Source: Neostapfia colusana
Taxonomy: Eukaryota > Streptophyta > Magnoliopsida > Poales > Poaceae
Reading direction: 5' to 3'
Assembly (NCBI GenBank): GCA_030760725.1
Contig: JASWHV010000013.1
Coordinates: 33,948,699-34,012,698, forward strand
DNA: 64,000 nucleotides
The translations under genes were made by a program, and so were the position numbers. The notes beneath the pieces are model-generated. The model made no database searches. It had not been told where the DNA came from and worked only from the letters and a program-made list of their open reading frames with translations. Each line of letters starts with the position of its first letter. Positions within the stretch are counted from its first letter, which is position 1. Shown piece after piece: positions 48,595 through 61,155 of the stretch.

Positions 48595-51500
48595 TGTGAC
48601 ACCCTCGCCTCGGGTGTCAGCATATGTTCATGTTCTATGAAGAGGAAACATTTTAATGAACAATAGGAACAGAGAGAATTATCAAAAGAATAGCCAATAA
48701 AGCCCTCTGAGAGCGCCGAAGAAAACTTATCGCGGTCGCTGGCCACGTGGCGTGTTCGGAGCTCGTCCCTGCGAAGCTAAGAGAGGTCCGCCGCTGAAAG
48801 AACTACGTGGCAGGTTCGGGGCTCGTCGCCACAAAGGGGAGAGGTCCGATCCTGTAGGACACGTGTTGCCCACGGAGCTAGCATCTGCAGAAGAAGCAAA
48901 GGCATTTCCGCAAGACACGTGTCATCCTCGGAGCTAGTCCTCGCGGAAATCAGAGGACCAGTCGCGCGGGACACGTGTCGATCTCGGAGCTCATCTCAGA
49001 GAAGTCCGGATCTATCGAACACGTGTCGCCACCGGAGCTTATCTCCGGGAGGTCTGTCGTTGCTGGACATGTGTCGACCTCGGGGCATGTTCCTGAGGAA
49101 GGAAGAGAAGAAAGACCGGCGCCAACACGTGTCGTGCGCGGAGCTCACCTCCGAAGAAGAGGGAGGTCTCGCTCGTTGACACGCGGCACAACCGGAGCTC
49201 GTCTCTGCGGAGAAGGAGATACCAGGCCCCGGAAGGACACGTGGAGCCTCCGGAGCTCATCACCGCGAAGGTAACGAGTTCTGGAGCGGTTTTTACGCGT
49301 AAAGATAGGTACGCAACAGAAACCGATCTAAATTCCACGATGTTACTAAAGATAAGACGATAGGATCCAACAAAGATCTGAATAAGACTCTTATTCGGGA
49401 TACAATCATATTAGGACTCTTCTCTTCCCGATTATAAATAGAACCCAAAACCATTGGCCAAAACCAGAAACTTCTCTTTCAACTCCTGAGCCGACGACTT
49501 AGAGCCCTAGCCCTAACTCGCCGAGCAAACCATCGCTGAAGCGCAACAAGGGAGATCATCGGAGAAGAACCGAGTGGTCTTAGGAGGACCTCGAAGTCAA
49601 GAAGAACGTGAGGTAGGACTTCAATATCATTGTGTTCATCTCTTTGCATCTGTTCTTCAATTCCTTTCGGACAGAAGCCTTCTCGTGGGCAGATCACTAA
49701 ATGATCAGTTTGATCTAAAGACAAGATCATCGCCACGTCCACCTTTGATCTGAACACCCCTGTCCATACAAAGCCATGCAAGAACATGTACAGATCAATC
49801 TAATAAAACTAATCATGAGATAGCATGCATATGCATCATCGCATCTAGTTTAAGGTTTGTGCATAAATATTGATTGCTGTGAATCTTGTATGCACGTAAT
49901 CCTACCTAGCAGAACAAGCTCAGAGAGCTGTCTACGACGAACTGCAGCAACCCGGTTTTGAGAATCAAGAACAACCGGAACCGCAAGAACAAGGCAAGTG
50001 CTCCTTGACCATATTGATCCTATGATTTGGGTAAAACTGTTTTTTGCGAAAAGGTGTGCGTACTGAGTCAAACGTGATGGGAAGCCCTTTTATAGGAGTT
50101 TACTAGTTTTGATTAAACCACCCTTGTCGCCTGGGGAGTTTATAAGTCAGATATGGTTTTTGCTTTATGCTTCGCTGAGTCTATGGGATTGAGAAGTGAG
50201 ATAAATGTGTCTAGCTAACTGCACTCGTAAATGATAAATGAGAAACTGATGATGTTAATGAACATGAATCGGAGGGAGATCTAGGCAAGCCTGGGTTTGT
50301 GAATGAGGTAGCATGAGATGGTGGTTTTACTTGCCGTAGATCTAAGGACCGGTTCATGCATGCACATGCTAGGATAAAAGTGCCACCACAAGACCATGTA
50401 TGGGTGCGGCTTAGCTGAGTAATTAGATAAGTTGCTAGAGTGTTATGGACTGTGGAAGGCGCGGGTAATGGGAGTCGAGTGAGGACTGCCCTGGGAACTG
50501 CATGGAACAAGAGGGGGCCCGTGGGTGGGAGAATTGGAGATTCTAGCCTGCCGGTGAAACCTTAGTGAGTCCATACATCTAGTAACCCCTTTGTAAAGGC
50601 TATTTTGTGATCTCTTGACCATACACCGACAGATGTGTACTGGTATAATTGAGGTTCTGCAGTCGCCGACGGGTGACGAAATCACAAACTTGTGGGTAAA
50701 GAGGTGCAAACTCTGCAGAGTCTAAAACTATCATGATAGCCAACCTTACGGTCACGAGCACCTGGCTAAACTGCCATGATTAGTTGGGATGGTTACTGAT
50801 GGTTATTGGGAAGGTTCTTGGTTATGGATTTGGTTATGGTTTGGTTGTTGGGGCTGTTGAGTCCGGGTAATGAGATGGTTGCATGACTAAGGAGTCGTGA
50901 CATGAGATTGGTCTCGGTGTGAGACGAGGTTGTTTTATGAGATGAGATGGTAGCGAATACGGGAAGGTATTCATGAGATGGTAGCGAATACGAGGAGGTA
51001 TTCGTGAGTGTGGATAAAGGTTGGTTAATGTTCGGATGGAACACGGAAAGGGATGGAGGTATGTTGGTAATTTAATTCATGCTGGGATTACATTCATCTA
51101 AAGTTAAGTTGCTGTTTTACCATGGTTTTACAAATCTGCTTTTCTGCAATTAAGCCTTTTATGCCTACCTTGTTTATGAGCTGCATATCATGTGTTTTCC
51201 CGCACTTGCTGAGTACATCATTGTACTCAAACTTGCATTGTTACTTCATTATCAGCAGCAAGAGAAGCCTACTATGAAGACCAAGTGGAGCATTATGGCG
51301 TGTGATCTGTTCTCAACCTTGCCTGTGGAGGGAGTAGAGATGGAGCCACTACTGCTTAGATTTGCCTCCGCATTAGTTTTTGCTTCCGCATTAAAATAAA
51401 GACTTCCGCTGCATAGAAATAAGACTTCCGCTGTAAGCATGAGTCCAAGACTCATGAGACGTTGTAACAAACTCTGTTATTCATGGTTATATATATTCTG

Positions 51501-51603
51501 AATTCAGTTTGTTAAATATATGTATATGTGTCAGGAACATCCTGGGCACACATATGCATTAATTCTCGGTTCCGTGGTTTTCCACAGAATTGAGGGCGTC
51601 ACA
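48595..51603 (+). repeat. E9 5' LTR (family C, 3009 bp)
   Basis: From TGTGACACCC to GGGCGTCACA. TATAAATA is at 49433-49440. The polyadenylation hexamer is mutated to AACAAA near 51465. A small tandem duplication of a GAGATGGTAGCGAATACG unit lies at 50940-51008. Open frames are not genes. Confidence 0.95.
48744..49243 (+). promoter_or_regulatory. Tandem G-box/ABRE-like array in E9 5' LTR
   Basis: Ten units as in E8. About seven have a perfect CACGTG (near 48744, 48858, 48915, 48970, 49019, 49124 and 49238), more than in E8, where several are TACGTG. The paired CGGAGCT word follows each core. Confidence 0.7.
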
Positions 51604-51606
51604 GAT

Positions 51607-51619
51607 TGGTATCAGAGCC
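51607..51619 (+). other. Primer-binding site of E9 (initiator Met tRNA)
   Basis: TGGTATCAGAGCC three bases after the 5' LTR end. Confidence 0.95.
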
Positions 51620-52017
51620 ACGGGTTGACAGTAGGTTACACGCCTGGATAGAAACCTTAGATTGATATTAGAGCCCCAGGTTAACAAGCAAGTTACACCC
51701 TTAAGTAGGAGTCACAAGCGTCCTAAGGTGAATAGCTTAGATTGGCTTTTAAAACCACCTTGGCATAGGAAACCATCCTTGAATAGGAGCTGTATGAGCC
51801 CTTGCAATGATTGTGTGTGATTATGTGCTTAATGTAAGTTGTGGGACGTCTCAAAAACGTTGTCCATATCCATACGTAAGAAGAAAGAGGTGTGAAATGC
51901 TTCGCCACTTGATCACATCCTCATAAGGGCTAATATATATAGTCCAACTCACCTTGATGCATATAGTTGAAGGGACCTACCTAATCTTCTAACCTTCTAT
52001 TCTGTTCTCTCTCACAG
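51620..52017 (+). other. E9 untranslated leader
   Basis: About 400 bases collinear with the E8 leader. No ORF or other feature is seen. Confidence 0.65.
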
Positions 52018-55000
52018 ATAGTGAGGGGAACCGCCAGCCGAAGGAACGTTCAGGAGGATGACCACGAGGAAGTTCATGCTAACCCCGGAGCTGGTGAAAA
52101 CCATCTGGAAAGGTTGATGGCCATGCAAAACCATCTTATGCAAACCATGATCCAAACTTTGGGTCAGTTGCAGGCCAACCAAAACCCCTTTCCGGCACCA
52201 CCGCCACCACCACCGCCGGCTCATAACAGGTTGGGAGAGTTCATGAGGACTCGACCACCCACCTTTGCTCAAGCAAGGGATCCCATGGAGGCCGATGATT
52301 GGTTGGAATCCATGGAGAAAAAGCTCGCCATTGTTCAGTGCAACGACCAAGAGAAGGTTCTCTTCGCATCGCACCAACTCACTGGAGCCGCTGCTGACTG
52401 GTGGGATGCCTTGAGCAACGCTCATGCCAACCCGGAGACAATCACTTGGACTGAGTTCAAGGGAAGTTTCCGCTCTCACTACATCCCTGCTGGTGTAATG
52501 ATGCTCAAGAGGCAGGAGTTCGAAGGTCTCCGCCAAGGACAGAAGAGTGTGAATGAGTATCTCAACAAGTTCATACAACTGTCCCGGTACGCCCCCGAAG
52601 ATGTCAACTCAGACCAGAGGATGCAGTACCTGTTCATGAGAGGGTTGAACAATGAGATCCAGGTTCAGCTCCTCAACAATGACTACGTAAGCTTCCAGAA
52701 GCTGGTTGACAAGGCCATAGTGGTTGAAAACAAGATCCGAGAGATCGAGCGAGAGTGTAAGAGGAAGATGCCATACCAGCCCCAATGGAGCAACGTACGA
52801 CCTAGGTGCATGCCCCCTGCACCGCAGTATGGATCGACCACTCCTGCGTACCGCCCTGGTCAGCCACCACAGCAACAATTTGTTGCACCGGCACCTCGTG
52901 TGCCCATGCCTCCTGCGCCCCGGCCTAACAAGGGCGCCCCTGTTCAAAACCCCCGCCCCAACGTACCTGCTGCCGTAGGTAACAGGGCATGCTTTGCATG
53001 CGAGGAAGTAGGCCACTTCGCTAACCAGTGCCCGAGGAGAGGCCCTAGACAGCAAGGTAACGTGCCCAAACAGAACCAGCGACCAAACGGAGGGGACAAC
53101 CAAGGGAACCGTGGACCGCAGAACTATGCTCGCGGCCACATAAACCATGTCACTGCTGAGGAAGCACAACAGGCTGAGGACGTCGCAATTGGTATGTTCC
53201 TTGCCAACTCCAACCCAGCCACCATTTTATTTGATTCCGGAGCATCGCATTCCTTCATATCATCCAAATATGTTGCCAAACATCATCTACCCATATCCCA
53301 CTTAGAATGTGCAATGTTAGTTAATTCTCCCGGAGGAGAAATGAGGACTAATATAGTATGTCCTAAAGTAAGCCTTAAAATAAGGGGGGTAGACTTCCTA
53401 GCCAATCTTATTGTCTTGGACTCCCACAGGATTGACATCATACTTGGAATGGATTGGTTAAGCAAGCACAATGGAGTAATCCAATGTGCTGAAAGGAGCG
53501 TGCAGTTGACAAACGAACACGGTATTCGTGTCGAGTTTGAGTCAGCCCAGCAAACAACCGAACGGATAAATTTGAACCACGTTGAAGGAACAACATTGGA
53601 CAGCATTCCAGTGGTTCAGGAATTTTTGGACGTGTTCCCGAAAGAGCTTCCAGGAATGCCACCTGACCGGGACATCGAGTTTGCCATAGATTTGATACCC
53701 GGAACTGCACCTATAGCTAAGAGACCATATAGGATGCCCGTCAACGAGCTAGTTGAACTCAAGAAGCAAATTCAAGAACAGTTGGAGAAGGGTTTTATCC
53801 GTCCAAGCTCGTCACCATGGGGAGCTCCGGTACTCTTCGTGGACAAGAAGGATGGAACCCAAAGAATGTGCGTGGACTACAGGTCTCTCAACGAAGTGAC
53901 AATCAAGAATAAATACCCTCTGCCCCGTATAGAGGACCTGTTCGATAAAATGAAAGGAGTCTGAGTATTCTCCAAGATTGATCTTCGGTCAGGATACTTC
54001 CAGCTGAAGATTAAGCCCTCCGATATACCTAAGACAGCCTTTCGGACACGGTATGGTTCATATGAATATACTGTCATGTCTTTTGGATTGACGAATGCAC
54101 ACGCATACTTCATGTACCTTATGAACAAGGTTTTCATGGAATACTTGTTCAAGTTCATCGTGGTTTTCATTGATGACATTATGGTGTATTCAAAAAGTGA
54201 GGAGGAGCATGAAGAACATCTGAGATTGACCTTGCAGAAGTTGTGTGAGCAACAATTGTATGCCAAGCTCAACAAGTGTCAATTTTGGCTAAAGGAAATA
54301 TCTTTCCTAGGCCATATTATCTCCAAGGAAGGGGTATCGGTTGATCCGGGAAAGGTGAGAGATGTTCTGAAGTGGGACCAACCGAAGTGCGTGAGGGATA
54401 TTCGGAGTTTTCTTGGGATGGCAGGATACTATCGGCGCTTCATTAAAGACTTCTCTAAGATAGCAAAACCTATGACGGAATTGCTAATAAAGGGAAAAGT
54501 CTTTCAATGGACACAAGCCTGCCAAGAGAGTTTTGAGGAACTCAAGAAAAGGCTGACCACAGCACCAGTTCTGGTATTGCCAGACGTAAGCAAGAGCTTT
54601 GACATATATTGTGATGCATCCAGACAAGGGCTCGGATGTGTACTCATGCAGAAAGGACAAGTGGTAGCCTATGCCTCACGACAATTAAAGAAGCACGAGC
54701 TTAACTATCCTACGCATGACTTGGAGCTAGCAGCAGTGGTGCATGCATTGAAGATTTGGAAACATTATATCCTTGGTCATCGATGTGAGATCTATACGGA
54801 TCATAAAAGCCTCAAGTACATACTCACACAGACGGACTTGAATTTGAGGCAACGTCGATGGTTAGAACTCATCAAGGATTATGATGTGGGAATCAACTAC
54901 CACCCTGGAAAGGCCAATGTAGTAGCTGATGCATTGAGCAGAAAGGGAGTCTGTCATCAACTCACGGTTCAGGAGCTACCACCCGAACTACGTAAGGAGT

Positions 55001-56515
55001 TCGAACGGTTACACCTCGGATTTTTGAACCACATCTAAATAATGGAGATCCACTCTTCATTGGAGCAAGAAATAAGAGAGGGCCAAGCAACGGACAAGGA
55101 GATCAAGGAGATCAAGGAAAGAATCCGACAAGGGATAGAGAAGGATTTCAAGGAGGACGAAAAGGGTACACTTTGGCTAGGAAAAATATTTGTGTGCCAA
55201 ACATAAGACACCTTCGCGACGTGATATTGATGGAGGCACATGATTCACCCTATTCTATACATCCCGGAAGCACCAAAATGTACAAGGACTTGAAACCTTG
55301 CTATTGGTGGGATGGTATGAAGAGGGATATAGCCGAATACGTTGCCCTATGCGACACATGCCAACGGGTAAAGGCCGAACATCAAAAACCCGCTGGATTG
55401 TTGCAACCTTTGAAGATACCCGAATGGAAGTGGGAGGATATCAGTATGGATTTCATCGTCGGATTCCCACGTACTCAGTCGGGTTATGACTCCATCTGGG
55501 TTATCGTGGACCGATTGATGAAAACCGCCCATTTTCTTCTGGTAAAGACCAGTTACAACGTTGCACAATTGGCAGAGTTGTACATGGAGCAGATCGTGTG
55601 CCATCACGGAGTTCCGAAGAGGATAGTCTCAGATCGAGGTTCTCAGTTTACCTCTAGATTCTGGAGGAAGCTGCAGAAAGCCATGGGTACACGACTGGAT
55701 TTTAGCTCCGCCTACCACCCACAAACAGATGGACAAACCGAAAGGACAAACCAAATTTTGGAGGACATGTTGAGAGCTTGCGCCTTGAAACGTGGCATAG
55801 TTGGGATAGGAGTTTACCGTATGCCGTGTTCTCCTATAACAACAGCTATCAAGCTAGCTTAAAGATGTCGCCTTTCGAAGCCTTATATGGTAGACGGTGT
55901 AGAACGCCACTGTTCTAGAATGAGACTGTAGAGAACCAGGTGTTTATACCCAAAGTACTGCAAGAAGCTGAAAAACAGGTCCAAACGATACGGGAGAACT
56001 TAAAAGCTGCCTAGTCACGACAGAAAGGCTATGCGGACAATAGGCGTAGGAAGTTGACCTTTGAAATGGGAGACTTCGTATACCTTAAGGTATCGCCTAT
56101 CCGAGGCCAACGACGTTTCAACATCAAAGGCAAGCTAGCACCTCGCTACATCGGACCATTTAAGGTTTTGGACAAGCGAGGAGAAGTAGCCTATCAACTA
56201 GAGCTCCCAAACCACCTCTCCGACGTACATGACGTGTTTCATGTATCCCAGCTCGAGAAGTGCTTGAGAGTACCAGAGGAACAAGTGTGAATGGAAGAGC
56301 TTGAACTTCAAGAAGACCTGACATACACAGAACACCCTGTCCGAATCTTGGACGTAAAGGAAGAGGTCACCCGAAACAAGGTGATTCGATGGTGCAAGGT
56401 ACAATGGAGCCATCACACCGAAGCTGAGGCCACATGGGAGCGTGAAGAGGATATCAAGGCGGAATTCCCCCATCTATTTCCTACTAACGAATCTCGAGGG
56501 CGAGATTCAAATTAA
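52018..56515 (+). pseudogene. E9 gag-pol, broken by several stops and frameshifts
   Basis: Collinear with E8 gag-pol. The gag start codon is ATA at 52018-52020. Gag, knuckle (CFACEEVGHFANQC, with Glu after the second Cys), protease (LFDSGASHSF) and early RT are open to TGA 53962-53964. RT and RNase H continue in frame to TAA 55036-55038, and keep DLRSGYFQ and FIDD. A one-base loss in an A run near 55185 and another near 55795 shift the integrase frame. TAG at 55916-55918, TAG at 56012-56014 and TGA at 56288-56290 follow. The chromodomain (WCKVQWSHHTEAEATWERE) ends at TAA 56513-56515. The integrase first zinc histidine is intact, unlike in E8. Confidence 0.93.
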
Positions 56516-56521
56516 GGGGGG
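56514..56521 (+). other. Polypurine tract of E9
   Basis: AAGGGGGG overlapping the terminal TAA, six bases before the 3' LTR, as in E8. Confidence 0.8.
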
Positions 56522-56527
56522 TAGATT

Positions 56528-59511
56528 TGTGACACCCTCGCCTCGGGTGTCAGCATATGTTCATGTTCTATGAAGAGGAAACATTTTAATGAAAAATAGG
56601 AACAGAGAGAATTATCAAAAGAATAGCCAATAAAGCCCTCCGAGAGCGCCGAAGACAACTTATCACGGCCGCTGGCCACGTGGCGTGTTCGGAGCTCGTC
56701 CCTGCGAAGTGAAGAGAGGTCCGCCGCTGAAAGAGCTACGTGGCAGGTTCGGGGCTTGTCGCCAAAAAGGGGAGAGGTACGATCCTGTAGGACATGTGTT
56801 GCCCATGGAGCTAGCGTCTGCAGAAGAAGCAAATGCATTTCCGCAAGACACGTGTCATCCTCGGAGCTAGTCCTCACGGAAATCAGAGGACCAGTCGCGC
56901 GGAACACGTGTCGATCTCGGAGCTCATCTCAGAGAAGTCCGGATCTATCGAACACGTGTCGCCACCGGAGCTTATCTCCGAGAGGTCTGTCGTTGCTGGA
57001 CACGTGTCGACCTCGGGGCTTGTTCCTGAGGAAGGAAGAGAAGAAAGACCGGCGCCAACACGTGGCGCGCGCGGAGCTCACCTCCGAAGAAGAGGGAGGT
57101 CTCGCTCGTTGACACGCGGCACAACCGGAGCTCGTCTCTGCGGAGAAGGAGATACCAGGCCCCGGAAGGACACGTGGAGCCTCCGGAGCTCATCACAGCG
57201 AAGGTAACGAGTTCTGGAGCGGTTTTTACGCGTAAAGATAGGTACGCAACAGAAACCGATCTAAATTCCACGATGTTACTAAAGATAAGACGATAGGATC
57301 CAACAAAGATCTGAATAAGACTCTTATTCGGGATACAATCAGATTAGGACTCTTCTCTTCCCGATTATAAATAGAACCCAAAACCTCTGGCCAAAACCAC
57401 AAACTTCTCTTTCAACTCCTGAGCCGACGACTTAGAGCGCTAGCCCTAAATCGCCAAGCAAACCATCGCCGAAGAGCAACAAGGGAGATCATCGGAGAAG
57501 AACCGAGTGGTCTGAGGAGGAGCTCAAAGTCAAGAAGAACGTGAGGTAGGAATTCAATATCATTGTGTTCATCTCTTTGCATCTGTTCTTCAATTCCTTT
57601 CGGACAGAAGCCTTCTCGTGGGCAGATCACTTGATGATCAGTTTGATCTAAAGACAAGATCATCACCACGTCCACCTTTGATCTGAACACCCCTGTCCAT
57701 ACAAAGCCATGCAAGAACACGTACAGATCAATCTAATAAAACTAATCATGAGATAGCATGCATATGCATCATCGCATCTAGTTTAAGGTTTGTGCATAAA
57801 TATTGATTGCTGTGAATCTTGTATGCACGTAATCCTACCTAGCAGAACAAGCTCAGAGAGCTGTCTACGACGAACTGCAGCAACCAGGTTTTGAGAATCA
57901 AGAACAACCGGAACCGCAAGAACAAGGCAAGTGCTCCTTGACCATATTGATCCTATGATTTGGGTAAAACTATTTTGTTTTGCGAAAAGGTGTGCGTACT
58001 GAGTCAAACGTGATGGGAATCCCTTTTTATAGGAGTTTACTAGTTTTGATTAAACCACCCTTGTCGCCTGGGGAGTTTATAAGTCGGATATGGTTTTTGC
58101 TTTATGCTTCGCTGAGTCTATGGGATTGAGAAGCGAGATAAATGTGTCTAGCTAACTGCACTCGTAAATGATAAATGAGAAACTGATGATGTTAATGAAC
58201 ATGGTTCGGAGGGAGATCTAGGCAAGCCTGGGTTTTACTAGCCGTAGATCTAAGGACCGGTTCATGCATGCACATGCCAGGACAACAGTGCCACCACAAG
58301 GCCAAGTATGGGTGCGGCTTAGCTAAGTAATTAGGAAAGTTGCTAGAGTATTATGGACTGTGGAAGGTGCGGGGAATGGGGGTCGAGTGAGGACTGCCCT
58401 GGGAACTGCATGGCACAAGAGGGGGCCCGTGGGTGGGAGAATTGGAGATTCTAGCCTGCCGGTGAAACCTTAGTGAGTCCATACATCTAGTAACCCCTTT
58501 CTAAAGGCTATTTTGTGATCTCTTGACCATACACCGACGGATGTGTACTGGTATAATGGAGGTTCTGCAGTCTCCGACGGGTGACGAAATCACAAACTTG
58601 TGGGTAAAGAGGTGCAAACTCTGCAGAGTCTAAAACTATCATGATAGCCGACCTTACGGTCACGAGCACCTGGCTAAACTGCCATGATTAGTTGGGATGG
58701 TTACTGATGGTTATTGGGAAGGTTCTTGGTTATGGATTTGGTTATGGTTTGGTTGTTGGGACTCTTGAGTCCGGGTAATGAGATGGTTGCATGACTGAGG
58801 AGTCGTGACATAAGATTGGTCTCGGTGTGAGACGAGGTTGTTTTATGAGATGAGATGGTAGCGAATACGGGAAGGTATTCGTGAGATGGTAGCGAATACG
58901 AGGAGGTATTTGTGAGTGTGGATAAAGGTTGGTTAATGTTCGGATGGAACACGGAAAGGGATGGAGGTATGTTGGTAATTTAATTCGTGCTGGGATTACA
59001 TTCATCTAAAGTTAAGTTGTTGTTTTACCATGGTTTTACAAATCTGCTTTTCTGCAATTAAGCCTTTTATGCCTACCTTGTTTATGAGCTGCATATCATG
59101 TGTTTTCCCGCACTTGCTGAGTACATCATTGTACTCGAACTTGCATTATTACTTCATTATCAGCAGCAAGAGAAGCCTACTATGAAGACCAAGTGGAGCA
59201 TTATGGCGTGTGATCTGTTCTCAACCTTGCCTGTGGAGGGAGTAGAGATGGAGCCACTACTGCTTAGATTTGCCTCCGCATTAGTTTTTGCTTCCGCATT
59301 AAAATAAAGACTTCCGCTGCATAGAAATAAGACTTCCGCTGTAAGCATGAGTCGAAGACTCATGAGACGTTGTAACAAACTCTGTTATTCGTTGTTATAT
59401 ATATTCTGAATTCAGTTTGTGGAATATATGTATATGTGTGATGAACATCCTGGGCACACATATGCATTAGTTCTCGGTTCCGTGCTTTTCCACAGAATTG
59501 AAGGCGTCAGA
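56528..59511 (+). repeat. E9 3' LTR (family C, 2984 bp)
   Basis: Copy of 48595-51603 with a deletion of about 34 bases near 58236 and an end mutated to TCAGA. The G-box array is at 56677-57176, TATA at 57366-57373, and the polyadenylation hexamer is mutated as in the 5' LTR. Confidence 0.95.
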
Positions 59512-59516
59512 CGGAT
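59512..59516. other. Target-site duplication CGGAT, right copy (E9)
   Basis: Partner of 48590-48594; E7 gag resumes. Confidence 0.95.
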
Positions 59517-59938
59517 CCTTGGAGCTGTTGGACCGCGAACTGAGTCTTGCGCTGCTCGCTTATCTGGAGCAGCCCGAACTTCATCTCTAGTGCGCGGAGC
59601 CAGTTGTCCGCGTCGAGAGGTTCATCCGCCCTTGAGAATACCGGGGGATGAGTCGCTAGGAAGTCGGAGTAGGAGCTCTGTTGATGCTCCTCATGGTCTT
59701 GACGCCTTTCTGGTCGAGACGTATTGGCGATGAGAGTTTGCAGCAACTGCGTGTGCTGCTGATGCGAACCCGCCATTGCCGCGACGATGTCGGCCAATGT
59801 AACCATTGGCAGTGGCGGTGGCGGTGTTTGCTGTTGCTGTTGCTGCTGCTGTCCCAAGGAGTCCTCGGGAGGCGGTTGGGAAGTCTCTCCCCCTTGGCTA
59901 GTACCCCCAACGTCCTGGTTGGCATGAGTACGAGTCAT
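59512..59938 (-). pseudogene. E7 gag, N-terminal part (cut by E9)
   Basis: Starts at the ATG of MTRTHANQDVGGTSQ (59938). A frame from 59968 adds ten residues, but I prefer the second Met because its N-terminus is hydrophilic like other Gag proteins. A polyglutamine run from a CAG-rich tract (about 59820-59860) and a proline run precede the start of the capsid domain (ADEPLDADNWLRALEMKFG). E9 interrupts the frame after QLQGSV; gag continues at 48594. This N-terminal piece itself shows no stop. It corresponds to the start of gag in family A, where ADDWLKTIESKM occupies the same place. Confidence 0.85.
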
Positions 59939-60210
59939 TCCGAAATTTAAAACAGCAGCGATTAGCACATGTCATACTTAAAATTCCATATGCAACAGTA
60001 GGTATTGAGGTGACACATGAATAATTTGCACAACATTCACATATATTGATAAAGCATAAACTTTATACAAGATACATTATTCTCGGGTCTCCGAGAAGTC
60101 GTGCTCATGTCGTCACTACCTATACATACGCTACTGCCTACACGACATGTCACCGATTACAAAAGTTGGGTTACACTACCCTAGCTGCCCAACTTGGCAA
60201 CTGTAACCCC
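59939..60210 (-). other. Spacer between upstream ORF and gag of E7
   Basis: About 270 bases without an ORF, similar in size to the family-A spacers at 2230-2531 and 11010-11313. No feature is recognised. Confidence 0.5.
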
Positions 60211-61155
60211 CTACTCGGAGTAGAACTCGACCTCCTGCGGGTCGTCCTCCTCCTGTACCTCTGCTGGTGGCTCCAGATCTACCACCTCTTCTCCCATCTC
60301 GGGTTCTCCCATTGCCGGGAGACCCAAGACCACCGGTATGCCTAATACCGGAGGTACAAGGTCCTGCAATGCATGCACCTCGTCCATGGCCTTATAGTAG
60401 TCCTCTTCCCAGCGTTGCCGTTCCTCAATAGCGTCGTCCCGCTCTTGAGTAAGGTCCTCATTTTGCTGGGTTAGAGTCTGCACCAGCTCTTGCAACGCCG
60501 CGATGTCGACACGGCTTTTCTTCTTCGCCTTCTTCAGATGATGCAACTGATTATGCTGTTTATTCAGTCGCTTGATCATCGGAAGGAGCACATTGCGGAG
60601 TGCGCTGTGAGCACTCTCGAAATGGTCTCCACGGCTTGTGCTCTCCTTGAGCTTTGTGGCGAGATGCTCCGTATGAACAGCTTGGCTGTCCATCACGGTG
60701 TTTCCCGCCCTCATCTGGAGGCTAAGGTTTGCCTCTGCGGGGCTGTACCTTGGGCAACCCGGATCGGCTTCCTCCCGGTACCTTCGTTCCCACACATGAT
60801 GAGTCCGTCCCTCCACCGGAACGAGCGCGTATGGAGTGCCCTCCATAGCCTTCACATGTAGTTGGCAGAAACGTGACATGGTGTCACGGGCTGCCACTTG
60901 CCACATCCCTTCCAGTTGTCTACCTCTCACCGTGACGGTGAACGGCACCTAACCAGGTGGCGTAGGTCCTGCAGGGACTTCGGCATCGATTGTCCACGTC
61001 TTGTTCCCCTCCTCGCCTTCTTCCTTGGCGAAGTACTGCGGCATCTAGTTGTACCCGAAATATTGAAGCATCTGCCTCAATGCTTCCGGATAGCCGCTAC
61101 GGTGAGAACAGTGGGACACCACCCACCCGTTCTCCAACTGCTTATCTGCTGTCAT
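60211..61155 (-). pseudogene. Upstream ORF (orf0-like) of E7, two nonsense codons
   Basis: A 314-codon frame from ATG 61155 (MTADKQLENGWVV), preceded by TTTTTACAG, to the stop at 60211. TAG codons at 61045-61047 (codon 37) and 60949-60951 (codon 69) break it; from codon 70 on it is open. The N-terminal half looks globular (EGMWQVAARDTMSRFCQLHV). Residues of about 165-230 are charged and heptad-like (LKKAKKKSRVDIAALQEL) and suggest a long coiled coil. The tail is acidic (EVQEEDDPQEVEFYSE). Same position and layout as the family-A upstream ORF, but sequence similarity is too weak for me to call homology. Function unknown. Confidence 0.75.

Larger units (their letters stand above)
48595..59511 (+). 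mobile_element. E9: family-C Ty3/gypsy element, full length, broken
   Basis: 10,917 bp in the order 5' LTR (48595-51603), PBS, leader, broken gag-pol (52018-56515), polypurine tract, 3' LTR (56528-59511). Perfect CGGAT duplications flank it. The 3' LTR terminus reads GTCAGA instead of GTCACA. It is inserted antisense in the E7 gag. LTR sequence differs from E8 in many small indels, so it is a related but separate lineage. Confidence 0.95.

Noticed and set aside
50940..51010. Tandem repeat of a GGTAGCGAATACG unit in the E9 LTRs as a regulatory array
   Set aside because: Only two units, present also at 58850-58915 in the 3' LTR and single in E8. It looks like a slippage duplication in the E9 lineage.
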